DNA of 64,000 bases from Mycobacterium sp. E2479 (GTDB lineage: Bacteria > Actinomycetota > Actinomycetes > Mycobacteriales > Mycobacteriaceae), in the NCBI RefSeq assembly GCF_001667925.1, contig NZ_LZJR01000158.1, forward strand, positions 53,513-117,512, given 5' to 3'. Positions 34,750 to 42,894 of the stretch are shown piece after piece (the first letter of the stretch is position 1; every line of letters starts with the position of its first letter). The notes below the pieces were generated by a model that was not told where the DNA came from, did no database searches, and saw nothing but the letters and a program-made list of their open reading frames with translations. Made by a program: the position numbers and the translations under genes.

Positions 34750-34805
34750 CGCCCTCGCCGCGCCCTCATCTCATAATGAGCGATTACCGCGCGCCATTTG
34801 CCGGT

Positions 34806-34820
34806 GAGAATGAGATTCTC
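34806..34820. promoter_or_regulatory. Palindromic operator GAGAAT-GAG-ATTCTC, copy 3
   Basis: Perfect arms as in the other two copies, in the 228-bp gap upstream of the mycofactocin-type SDR at 34978. TAATAT directly follows at 34821-34826 and could be the -10 box. The flanks TGAGAAT...ATTCTCT are shared with copy 1. Confidence 0.75.
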
Positions 34821-34977
34821 TAATATCTAGAACCACAGATAGCCAAAATGGATTCGTCATTGACACCCGTGATGACGCGGTGACAGAGTTCAAGGGCGGC
34901 AAGACCCGCGGTCCTGCGAACGCATTCGTTCTCCGCAATGGCGTGCCGATCAGATCAAGTCAGGAGTTGAGGTAGTC

Positions 34978-35826
34978 ATGACCGGACGTGTTGAGGGCAA
35001 GGTCGCTTTCGTCACCGGAGCGGCGCGCGGTCAGGGCCGCAGCCATGCAGTGCGGTTGGCCCAAGAGGGCGCCGACATCATCGCCGTCGATATCTGCAAG
35101 CCCATCCGCGAGGGCGTGCTGGACACCGCGATCCCGGCGTCGACGCCCGAAGACCTCGCCGAGACCGCTGACCTGGTCAAGGGGCACAACCGCAGGATCT
35201 TCACGGCCGAAGTCGATGTGCGCGACTTCGACGCACTCAAGGCGGCGGTGGACAACGGCGTCGAGCAGCTCGGCCGGCTCGACATCATCGTCGCCAACGC
35301 CGGAATCGGCAACGGCGGCGAGACTTTGGACAAGACCAGCGAAGAAGACTGGACGGAAATGATCGACGTCAACCTGTCCGGGGTCTGGAAGAGCGTGAAA
35401 GCCGGCGTTCCACACATCCTGGCCGGTGGCCGCGGCGGGTCGATCATCCTGACCAGCTCGGTCGGTGGGCTCAAGGCTTACCCGCACACCGGGCACTACG
35501 TCGCCGCCAAGCACGGCGTCGTCGGCCTGATGCGTGCCTTTGGAGTTGAATTGGGGCAGCACATGATTCGCGTCAACTCCGTGCACCCCACGCACGTGAG
35601 CACCCCGATGATCATGAACGAGGGCACCTGGAAGATGTTCCGGCCCGACCTGGAGAACCCCGGTCCCGACGACATGGCGCCGATTTGCCAGATGTTCCAC
35701 ACACTGCCGATTCCCTGGGTCGACCCGATCGACATCAGCAACGCGGTGCTTTTTTTCGCCTCCGATGAGTCTCGTTATGTCACCGGCGTAACCCTGCCCA
35801 TCGATGCGGGTAGCTGCCTCAAGTAG
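34978..35826 (+). CDS. Mycofactocin-coupled SDR family oxidoreductase
   Basis: 282 residues. The cofactor loop VTGAARGQGRSHAVRLAQEGADIIAVDIC near residues 11-39 and the long insert after it (TPEDLAETADLVKGHNRRIF) are marks of the SDR subfamily whose bound NAD(H) is recycled by mycofactocin rather than exchanged. The active site has TSSVGG, then YVAAKHG (Tyr and Lys near residues 170-174). It oxidises an alcohol to a ketone or aldehyde. No mycofactocin biosynthesis genes are in this window. Control by the GAGAAT operator is inferred from the site at 34806. Confidence 0.9.
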   Translation: MTGRVEGKVAFVTGAARGQGRSHAVRLAQEGADIIAVDICKPIREGVLDTAIPASTPEDLAETADLVKGHNRRIFTAEVDVRDFDALKAAVDNGVEQLGRLDIIVANAGIGNGGETLDKTSEEDWTEMIDVNLSGVWKSVKAGVPHILAGGRGGSIILTSSVGGLKAYPHTGHYVAAKHGVVGLMRAFGVELGQHMIRVNSVHPTHVSTPMIMNEGTWKMFRPDLENPGPDDMAPICQMFHTLPIPWVDPIDISNAVLFFASDESRYVTGVTLPIDAGSCLK

Positions 35827-35829
35827 TCG

Positions 35830-36246
35830 CTAGAAAGGGCTGCTATTCGACTGCCATTCGGCCGATTCGGGTCGCGGCCCGTAGCGGGCGATGTAGTCCT
35901 CGTGCATCCTCGCCTGTTTGCGGCGGGCGATCACGTCGACCAGGTTCGGGTCCAATCCATGGACTGCCAGCCGGTGCCGGCGCCAGACCTTGTTCAGCGC
36001 AAGGGTTATCAGCAACGCCCAGATGTAGAGCGGCGCGGTCATCTCCGTGTGCACGTAGAGCGAAGCGGGCAGCAGCCAGAATGGGGCAAGGACCAGCAGG
36101 GGCGGGATCGCCCACCTGATCATGTGCCGGCGGATGGCCCCCTCGCCGGCCAGATCTCGTGCCACCCAACTGCGCATCGAGTCGGGCAACCGCCGGCCGT
36201 AGGAATAGCCGATCCGCTGCCAGAGATTGGGTTTTGCGTCGGTCAT
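35830..36246 (-). CDS. Small membrane protein, DUF5313-like
   Basis: 138 residues. N-terminal NLWQRIGYSYGRRLPDSMRSWVARDL is followed by two hydrophobic segments (about residues 44-64, WAIPPLLVLAPFWLLPASLYV, and 70-87). A basic C-terminal tail with LDPNLVDVIARRKQARMHEDYIARYG follows. The pattern resembles the actinobacterial DUF5313 family, of unknown role; the family name is tentative. It converges on the mycofactocin SDR (3-bp gap) and lies 21 bp after the MarR gene, so the two are probably co-transcribed. Confidence 0.75.
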   Translation of the reverse strand: MTDAKPNLWQRIGYSYGRRLPDSMRSWVARDLAGEGAIRRHMIRWAIPPLLVLAPFWLLPASLYVHTEMTAPLYIWALLITLALNKVWRRHRLAVHGLDPNLVDVIARRKQARMHEDYIARYGPRPESAEWQSNSSPF

Positions 36247-36267
36247 GGTGGGCTCCTTAGGGTGATG

Positions 36268-36762
36268 TCAGGCATGCAATGCGTTGGCCGCGACGGCGGC
36301 GGCGTTGATGCGGGTAAGGATCTGATGGAGGTTCTCGAGTTCGGTCAGTTCGACCCCCAGACGTGCCACGACAGCCGGCGGGATCGCAAGTGCCCTCTCC
36401 CGCAAGGTGATTCCACGCTGCGTGAGCATCACGTCGGTGGTGCGCTCGTCGGCCGCATTCTTGGCGCGGGTGATCAGCCCCTGCCCCTCCAAACGCTTGA
36501 GCATGGGCGACATCGTGGCGGAATCCATCTGCAGCGCGGCGGCGATCTGCTTGACCGACAACGGGAAACGGTCCGCCGCGGGGGTTTTGCGGTGGTGGTC
36601 CCACAGTGCCAGCATCACCAGATATTGCGGATGGGTCAGGCCGAGCGGCTCCAAGAGGGGCCTATACACCGCCAGGACCGCGCGGTTGGTCGTCGCCAAC
36701 GCGAAACACACCTGGTGTTCGAGGGCCAACGGATCGATGTCGCGCGCAGTGGGTGCGGCCAT
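36268..36762 (-). CDS. MarR family transcriptional regulator
   Basis: 164 residues. The winged helix is visible: LTHPQYLVMLALWDHH, SVKQIAAALQMDSATMSPMLKRLEGQGLITR, then DERTTDVMLTQRG for the wing. Dimerisation helices flank it. It is divergent from the SDR at 36848. CTAATAGTTAG 15 bp upstream of the start is a candidate operator that could control both directions. Confidence 0.92.
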   Translation of the reverse strand: MAAPTARDIDPLALEHQVCFALATTNRAVLAVYRPLLEPLGLTHPQYLVMLALWDHHRKTPAADRFPLSVKQIAAALQMDSATMSPMLKRLEGQGLITRAKNAADERTTDVMLTQRGITLRERALAIPPAVVARLGVELTELENLHQILTRINAAAVAANALHA

Positions 36763-36776
36763 ATTTATATTGTGCC

Positions 36777-36787
36777 CTAATAGTTAG
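36777..36787. promoter_or_regulatory. Candidate MarR operator CTAA-TAG-TTAG
   Basis: A perfect 4-bp inverted repeat with a 3-bp spacer, in AT-rich DNA otherwise rare here, between the divergent MarR and SDR genes. Position fits negative autoregulation. Short arms make chance occurrence possible. Confidence 0.4.
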
Positions 36788-36847
36788 CGGCCTATCCACA
36801 TGATGTCTCTCACACCGGTAACGCGGCGAGTAATACGCTCGGCAGCT

Positions 36848-37687
36848 ATGGACGATTTCGCGGGACGCGGGGCAGTGATCACCGGCGGTGCGAGCGGCAT
36901 CGGTTTGGCCACCGCCACCGAATTCGCCCGCCGCGGCGCGCGCCTGGTGCTGGCCGACGTCGATCAGTCCGCTTTGAAACGGGCGGTGGCGCACCTTGAA
37001 TCCGAGGGGTTCGAGGCGCACGGGGTGGCGTGCGACGTGCGACACCTCGATCAAATGGTTCACCTGGCGGATGAGTCCTTCCGGCTGCTGGGTCAGGTCG
37101 ATGTCGTGTTCAGCAACGCCGGCATCGTCGTGGCGGGACCGCTCGCGACGATGACGCACGAAGACTGGCGCTGGGTGATCGACATCGATCTATGGGGTTC
37201 GATCCATGCCGTCGAGGCGTTCGTGCCGAAGTTGATCGAGCAGGGCAGGGGCGGCCGCATCGCGTTCACCGCTTCCTTTGCCGGGCTGGTGCCCAACGCC
37301 GGGCTCGGGGCGTACGGTGTCGCCAAGTATGGGGTCGTCGGGCTGGCCGAAACGTTGGCCCGGGAACTCAAGGACAACGGCATCGGCGTCTCGGTGCTCT
37401 GCCCGATGGTCATCGAAACCGGATTGGTCGCGAACTCGGAAAGAATTCGCGCCGCCGATGACGGGCTCGCGTCAGCGCCCGACCTGGCGAGCGGGTTCGG
37501 ACAGCTTCCGCCGACGCAGGATGACGCAGTGTCAGTCGATGACGTGGCCCGGCTCACCGCCGACGCGATTGCGGCCAACCGCTTGTACATCCTGCCGCAC
37601 GAAGCGGCCCGGGCCTCGGTCAAGCGCAGGTTTGAGCGCATCGATCGCACCTTCGATCAACAGGCCGCCGAAGGGTGGAAACACTAG
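36848..37687 (+). CDS. SDR family oxidoreductase
   Basis: 279 residues from the ATG at 36848 (MDDFAGRGAVITGGASGIGLATATEF); an ATG at 36800 is in frame but adds sequence without family similarity. TGGASGIG binds the nucleotide, SNAGI is the structural motif, TASFAGL supplies Ser and YGVAKYG supplies Tyr/Lys (about residues 154-160). D in LADVD suggests NAD preference. It is divergent from the MarR gene and its last 4 bp overlap the convergent SDR at 37684. The reaction is an alcohol/ketone interconversion; substrate unknown. Confidence 0.9.
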   Translation: MDDFAGRGAVITGGASGIGLATATEFARRGARLVLADVDQSALKRAVAHLESEGFEAHGVACDVRHLDQMVHLADESFRLLGQVDVVFSNAGIVVAGPLATMTHEDWRWVIDIDLWGSIHAVEAFVPKLIEQGRGGRIAFTASFAGLVPNAGLGAYGVAKYGVVGLAETLARELKDNGIGVSVLCPMVIETGLVANSERIRAADDGLASAPDLASGFGQLPPTQDDAVSVDDVARLTADAIAANRLYILPHEAARASVKRRFERIDRTFDQQAAEGWKH

Positions 37688-38493
37688 TCGGACGGGCCCA
37701 GCCGGTAGGCCCCGGTCCGCCGGTCGTGGTACCAGCCGCCGGCGGCGTGGGTGCCGCCGTCGACGTGTAGCGTCTGCCCGGTGAGATAGACCGACATGTC
37801 GGACGCCAGAAAGACCGCGGCGCCGGCGATTTCGTCGACATGGCCGGGACGTCCGAGCGGCACGATATTGCCCATGGCGGTCGTCGCTGCGTCGCTGTTG
37901 AGCGCGGCGAGGCCTTCGGTGAGGGTGATGTCGGGCGCTATCGCGTTGACCCGGATACCGTAAGACGCCAATTCCAGTGCCGCGGTTTTGGTGTAGTTGA
38001 TCACGCCGGCCTTGGCCGCCGCGTACGCGGCGTAGCCCGGCGCGGCGCGCACGCCCTCGATCGACGTCACCGAAACAATGCTGCCGCCAACGCCGCCGGT
38101 AACCAATTGCCGGGCCACTCGCTGGGTGCAGAGCAGCACGTGTCGCAGGTTCGCCTTATATAATGCGTCCCAGCCGTTTTCGCTGGTTTCGAGCAACGGC
38201 GAGGGAAAGGCACCCCCGGCGTTGTTGATCAGAATCGTGGGCGTGCCGAGTTCGGCCGTGGTCCGCTGCAACGCGGCGTCGACCTGCTCGCTGTCCCGGA
38301 CATCGCTTACGATTCCCAGCGCACCGATGGATGCGGCCGCCTGCGCGCAGGTCTGCGGGTCGCGCTCCCAGATCGCCACCCGGGCACCGAATGCCGCCAA
38401 CCCGGCTGCGATTCCGCGCCCGATGCCCGCTCCCCCGCCCGTCACGACCGCGACACGATCGGTGAGCAAAATGTTCGAGGGGTCGATTGCCAT
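37684..38493 (-). CDS. SDR family oxidoreductase
   Basis: 269 residues. TGGGAGIGRG for the cofactor, NNAGG near residue 90, TSIEG for Ser, YAAYAAAKAG for Tyr/Lys near residues 154-161, and C-terminal YLTGQTLHVDGGTHAAGG. The active site is complete. It starts 6 bp after the CaiB stop, so it is the promoter-distal member of the long leftward operon that begins at the TetR at 47450. It could oxidise a hydroxyacyl intermediate made by that pathway. Confidence 0.92.
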   Translation of the reverse strand: MAIDPSNILLTDRVAVVTGGGAGIGRGIAAGLAAFGARVAIWERDPQTCAQAAASIGALGIVSDVRDSEQVDAALQRTTAELGTPTILINNAGGAFPSPLLETSENGWDALYKANLRHVLLCTQRVARQLVTGGVGGSIVSVTSIEGVRAAPGYAAYAAAKAGVINYTKTAALELASYGIRVNAIAPDITLTEGLAALNSDAATTAMGNIVPLGRPGHVDEIAGAAVFLASDMSVYLTGQTLHVDGGTHAAGGWYHDRRTGAYRLGPSD

Positions 38494-38499
38494 GGTCGG

Positions 38500-40929
38500 T
38501 CAGCTCCTCGCGCGCATGGCCGGTGTGCGGCCGATCACGCCGTCGGATTCCAGCCCGGCGATGTCCGACTCGGACAAACCCAGACCGGACAGCAGTTCAT
38601 GGTTGTGCTGCCCCAGCAGCGGCGCAGGCTCAGTGTGGAATTCATGGGGCCCGGCTGAGAACCTCATCGGCACGGTGCTGAGCCTGGCCGGACCGTTGAC
38701 CGGATGGTCGACCTCCTCGAAGAAACCCCGGAACGCCAACTGGTCCAGTTCAGCTTGACGGTGCGGTTGCATGACCTTGGCCACCGGCACGCCGGCGTCC
38801 CACAGGGTCTTGACGATCTCGTCGCGGCTGCGGTGCCCGCACCACGCACCGAGTTCCTCATCGATGAATTCCTGGTGCGTGCGCCGGCCGGCGTCGGTTG
38901 AGAGCCTGGGATCCGTTGCCCAGGACGGCGATCCGAGGGCACGGCATAAACCGTCCCACTGGCCATCGGTAGCCACCGCGATGGCCACCCAGCAATCAAG
39001 CCGGCCGAATTCGTCGATGTCGGCGCTGAGGTAGAGGTTCTGCGGCGCGGCGGTCGGCCCCCGGTTGCCCGCGCGCTGCAGCAGGGCCCCGTACGCCGAG
39101 TACTCGATGACCTGCTCGGCGGAGATGCTGAGTGCGGCGTCGACCATCGCCGCTTCGACAAACACGCCTTCGCCCGTACGGCGTCGGTGCTCGAGCGCGA
39201 GCAGTATCGCGTTGAGCGCGTGCACTCCGGCGCATGCGTCGCCGATCGAATACGGGTCATACGGCGTGCGATCCGGATAGCCGGTAAGCCAACTCAGGCC
39301 GGACGCCGATTCGATGACGTAGGCGAATGCCGGGTTGTCGCGCCACGGGCCGTCGAGGCCGAAGCCAGGCATCCGCACCAACACCGTGTCCGACCGAATC
39401 GATTGAATGGTGCAGAAATCCAGCCCGATCTGGTCCAGGACCCGCGGCGTAAAATTCTCCACGATCACATCACACGTCGCGATGAGCTCACGCAGCAATT
39501 CGCGGCCGCGCGTAGTCTGTAGGTCGAGGGTCAAACCTTTCTTACTGGTGTTGAGTGCCTCGAAGATCGGCGACTTCTCCCACCACTTCTCCTCGGTGAT
39601 CGGTATGCCGGCGATCATCCGGGTGCCATCCGGGCGGCGGGTGGATTCGACGTGGATGACCTCGGCACCGAGCAAGGCCAAAGCATGGGTACAGCAGGGT
39701 CCCGCCCAGAAGGTCGTCATGTCCAAAACCCGAAGTCCGCTCAGCGGCAGCGCTTTCGCTACACCGTCCGGCGCCGGTCGCACCGAAAGTTTCTCGTCGC
39801 GGTAATACTCGGTGTGCTCTCCCAGCCGCGGCGCCGGTTGCGGCGGGCGCAACTGCGCGGGCCGCATCCGATACGGGTGACTCGGTTGCATGAAGCCCTC
39901 GCGCGGATTACGCACAAAGGCGCCACGTTGCATGAACTGATCGAAGGACGTGGCGTTGGCGCCGCTGGCGACCGGCGCGTTGGGAATGCGGAACGCCGAG
40001 GCCAGTTCCCGAATTTCGTCGACCGGTGTGCCGGCTAACCAGGAAAAGATTTCGTCGGCATGGATGTTGGCCTGCTCGGTGATCGACAGCGGCGATTCCT
40101 CATCGATCCACTCGGGATGGCCCACCATCGCGCACAAGTCGAACCATTGCTGCGCGGTCCCGCAGCCGAGGCTCACCAGGCCATCCTTGGCCTGAGCCAC
40201 TCCCGGAATCGTGGGCCGCCGCATTTCTCGCCATGGCCGGCCGAGCACCTCGAAATAGGAAACCGGGTAGTAGGTGAGGCAGAGGATCTGTGTCTCCAGC
40301 ATCGAGAGGTCCACCAGTTCGCCCGTACCGCCGTCGATTCGACGCCATCGCGATGCCAAGGTGGCCGCGCTTGCGTAGGCACCCGTCAGGTATTCGCCGA
40401 CCTGGCCGCCGACGAAGACAGGCGGACGCTCCTGCTCGCCGCGGCCGAGCCCGACGATCCCTCCCGACCATGCTTGCAGGGTGAACTCGGTCGCCGGCAG
40501 GTCGTGCCACGGACCTTCCAACCCGAACGGCGTGATCGCGGTGACGGTGAGATGCGGATGGCGATCCCGGATGACGTGTGGTGAGAAATCCGGATGCTCA
40601 GCCACATTCGAGCCGGCCGACCATACGGCCGCGTCGGCGGAAGCCAGGAGCCGGTCCGCCAGTTCGGTGTCGGCGTCCTTGTCAGGATCGACCACGACGC
40701 TGTGCTTTGCCCCCGCCAGGAAGCTGAACAACGCGCCGTCTGCGCCAGCCGGGATGGCCGCACCCGAAGCCGACCACCTACGCAACGGATCGCCCTGTGG
40801 CGATTCGACTTTCACGACATCAGCGCCGGCGTCGGCGAGCAACTTGGTGCAGTATGCGCCGGCTATACCGGTGGACAGGTCGATGACGGTATAGCCACTC
40901 AGCGGCGCTTCGACGCGGTGTCGCGCCAC
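38500..40929 (-). CDS. Double-domain CaiB/BaiF family III CoA-transferase
   Basis: 809 residues, twice the usual about 400. The GTG at 40929 shares one base with the upstream stop (TAGTG). The first domain begins LSGYTVIDLSTGIAGAYCTKLLADAGADVVKVE, and the second, from about residue 396, LSGLRVLDMTTFWAGPCCTHALALLGAEVIHVE. Family III enzymes form interlocked dimers and use an Asp to carry the CoA-acyl anhydride. The second domain keeps that Asp (EAAMVDAALS, about residue 597), whereas the first has Glu (DLSMLETQ, about 207). The fused pair probably replaces a homodimer or heterodimer. It activates an acid to its CoA thioester. Confidence 0.92.
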   Translation of the reverse strand: MARHRVEAPLSGYTVIDLSTGIAGAYCTKLLADAGADVVKVESPQGDPLRRWSASGAAIPAGADGALFSFLAGAKHSVVVDPDKDADTELADRLLASADAAVWSAGSNVAEHPDFSPHVIRDRHPHLTVTAITPFGLEGPWHDLPATEFTLQAWSGGIVGLGRGEQERPPVFVGGQVGEYLTGAYASAATLASRWRRIDGGTGELVDLSMLETQILCLTYYPVSYFEVLGRPWREMRRPTIPGVAQAKDGLVSLGCGTAQQWFDLCAMVGHPEWIDEESPLSITEQANIHADEIFSWLAGTPVDEIRELASAFRIPNAPVASGANATSFDQFMQRGAFVRNPREGFMQPSHPYRMRPAQLRPPQPAPRLGEHTEYYRDEKLSVRPAPDGVAKALPLSGLRVLDMTTFWAGPCCTHALALLGAEVIHVESTRRPDGTRMIAGIPITEEKWWEKSPIFEALNTSKKGLTLDLQTTRGRELLRELIATCDVIVENFTPRVLDQIGLDFCTIQSIRSDTVLVRMPGFGLDGPWRDNPAFAYVIESASGLSWLTGYPDRTPYDPYSIGDACAGVHALNAILLALEHRRRTGEGVFVEAAMVDAALSISAEQVIEYSAYGALLQRAGNRGPTAAPQNLYLSADIDEFGRLDCWVAIAVATDGQWDGLCRALGSPSWATDPRLSTDAGRRTHQEFIDEELGAWCGHRSRDEIVKTLWDAGVPVAKVMQPHRQAELDQLAFRGFFEEVDHPVNGPARLSTVPMRFSAGPHEFHTEPAPLLGQHNHELLSGLGLSESDIAGLESDGVIGRTPAMRARS

Positions 40930-41755
40930 TATTTCTTTCTCTTCGCTTTGGCGCCGTTGTCGGCACGGGCCTTCTTGCGGGCTTTCTTGCTCAGCCGCCA
41001 TTCGGCTGGGAACTTATGGTCGTTGTCCTTGACCGCATCGCCCAGGCCCCGTTTCATCGCGTCGTCGAGCATCGACTCGTCGGCGACATCCGGGCGCACG
41101 CTACCGCCCATCGGCTCGAAGACGCCGCTGAGCATGCTGCCCAGGTATTCACCCTGAAACTGCTTCATGATCTCGAAGAAGACCTTCTGCATGAAAACCG
41201 TGTCCGTGGGCCGGTTACTGGCGCAGGCCAGCGCGTATTTCTCCACCTCTGCCTCGAGTTGATCCCGGGGAACCACGCTGTTGAGGAAGTTGCAGTCATA
41301 CATCTCGGCGGCGGTGAAAGCCCGTCCGGTGAACACCATTTCCTGAAACTTCCGGATGCCCATGGTCTGTGCCCACCACCACATGCGGGGACCCCATCCG
41401 TAATACCGAAACGATGGATGCCCAAACAGCGCATCGTCGCTGGAAATGACCAGGTCGGCGTCGGCGGCCTGGTAAAAGTGCCAGCCATAGCACTAGCCCT
41501 TGGCCTCCAGGATGCTGATCTTCTTGAAATCCTGCAGCCCGCGGATGCCCGAATTCGGGTTGGCATACCACTGGCCGAGGGTGGCGCCGCTGCGAAACGA
41601 ACCCCGCGGGGGATATCCGCGTAGCGCAGGCGCGCGGCGATCGTCGGCGCATTGAGATAACCTGGCCGGTCGAATGTGATCGTGGCGATCCGCGTCGCAG
41701 CGTCTTTGTGGTACCGAATGATCTCTTCGGCTGCCGGCTCCGAGGGCTCGGGCAT
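40929..41755 (-). pseudogene. Enoyl-CoA hydratase/isomerase (crotonase), disrupted
   Basis: The ATG at 41755 opens MPEPSEPAAEEIIRYHKD, ITFDRPGYLNAPTIAARLRYAD as in crotonases. Near 41611-41618 the homologous frame shifts and the segment that should hold the first oxyanion-hole loop is missing. The next recognisable stretch, YPPRGSFRSGATLGQ, is in another frame. That frame then meets a TAG after SILEAKG (about 41492). Homology resumes in the same frame with CYGWHFYQAADADLVISSDD and continues to the stop at 40929, including GPRMWWWAQTMGIRK and a Lys-rich tail. So there is an internal deletion/frameshift plus a nonsense codon. Spacing to both operon neighbours is intact, so the loss looks recent. 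Confidence 0.85.
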
Positions 41756-41757
41756 GG

Positions 41758-42894
41758 CTAGGGCTGCCAGAACGGGCTCGCGGTAAGCACTTCGGCGCCG
41801 GCCGCGGTGACCAGGACCGCTTCTCGCCCGAATACCGCGCCGACACCTTCTTCCCACACGTACGCCGTCACGGCCAGCGCCATTCCCGGCTCCAGGCGTT
41901 CCTCGGCGGCGGTGGTGAGCAAGTGCTTGGAAACGACGGGTGGATCGAACCCCATGCCCAGGCCGCGGGCAACCGGCATCGGTGGCTCGGGCTCACCCGC
42001 AGCGTGGTAGGCGGCAAGCAATTCGTTAGCTCCCGCGCCGGGCCGGCAGGCGGCGAACAGCTTGTCCCACAAGCGTTCCCAACGCGCATGCAGGCTCGCT
42101 GCACCGTTGGGCGCACGCCGGTTGTCGGCGGGCCAGGTCCGGCCCACTTCGCCGACGTAGCCTCCCGCCAGCACTCCGGCCGAAAACGCCACCAGATCGC
42201 CGTCGCGGATACGACCATCGCCGTGGGCGCGCCGCCACGGGTGCTTGCGTGACGTCACCCATGCGACATCTTGATTCGACGGCGTGCTCACGCCGCCGGC
42301 CGCGGAGGCCTCTAGCAAGACGCCGGCCAGCGCCTGTTCGCTAATCCCCGGCCGCAATTCGGAAACCGCCGCCGCCAGCGCCGACTCGGCCACCGCGACG
42401 GACTCCCGCAGCGCAGCGATCTCCTCGTCCGTCTTGATGCGGCGCGCGGCCCGCATGGCCAGCTCGCCGTCGACCAGCTGCGCGTTGGGAAACGCCGTCG
42501 GCAGGAGTTGCGCGAAAACCGGTGATAGCGCGTCGGTTCCGACGCGCCGTGCGGTGGCCGCCCCGTCGATGTGCTGCAGGGCAGCTATCGTGTTCATCGG
42601 GTTCCACGAGATGCCGTAGAGGTTCTCGTGGGGGATGTCTTCGGGAACACCCTCGTCCCAGGTGCTGAGGAGGTGCACGGCGCCGCTCTCACGCATCAGC
42701 ACGCAGGTTGGGCCAAAGGGCCGAGTGCCGGCGACCCACAGTTGCGGAGCCCCGGTGACGTACCGAACGTTGGCTTGCCGGCCGAGCACCAGGACGTCGA
42801 GATCGTGCGCCGCCATCTGGGCCAGCGCCCGCTGGCGGCGGCCAGAGCGCAGCGTGCGTTCGTCGGGCAGGACCTCAGTTGCCATAGGGGTCAT
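41758..42894 (-). CDS. M24-fold (creatinase/Xaa-Pro peptidase-like) protein with degenerate metal site
   Basis: 378 residues; an alternative ATG is three codons on (42885). The two-domain M24 layout is clear: an N-terminal creatinase-type domain with RQANVRYVTGAPQLWVAG, then a pita-bread domain with DGDLVAFSAGVLAGGYVGEVGRTW. The usual five metal ligands are mostly lost: FSAG replaces the first Asp, GEVGRT has Glu for the second Asp, RGLGMG replaces the His of GHGIG and AVTAYVW replaces the EP-type Glu; only the last Glu (GREAVLVT) remains. It overlaps its metal-competent paralogue upstream by 20 bp. It may be a metal-independent hydrolase or a non-catalytic partner. Confidence 0.88.
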   Translation of the reverse strand: MTPMATEVLPDERTLRSGRRQRALAQMAAHDLDVLVLGRQANVRYVTGAPQLWVAGTRPFGPTCVLMRESGAVHLLSTWDEGVPEDIPHENLYGISWNPMNTIAALQHIDGAATARRVGTDALSPVFAQLLPTAFPNAQLVDGELAMRAARRIKTDEEIAALRESVAVAESALAAAVSELRPGISEQALAGVLLEASAAGGVSTPSNQDVAWVTSRKHPWRRAHGDGRIRDGDLVAFSAGVLAGGYVGEVGRTWPADNRRAPNGAASLHARWERLWDKLFAACRPGAGANELLAAYHAAGEPEPPMPVARGLGMGFDPPVVSKHLLTTAAEERLEPGMALAVTAYVWEEGVGAVFGREAVLVTAAGAEVLTASPFWQP

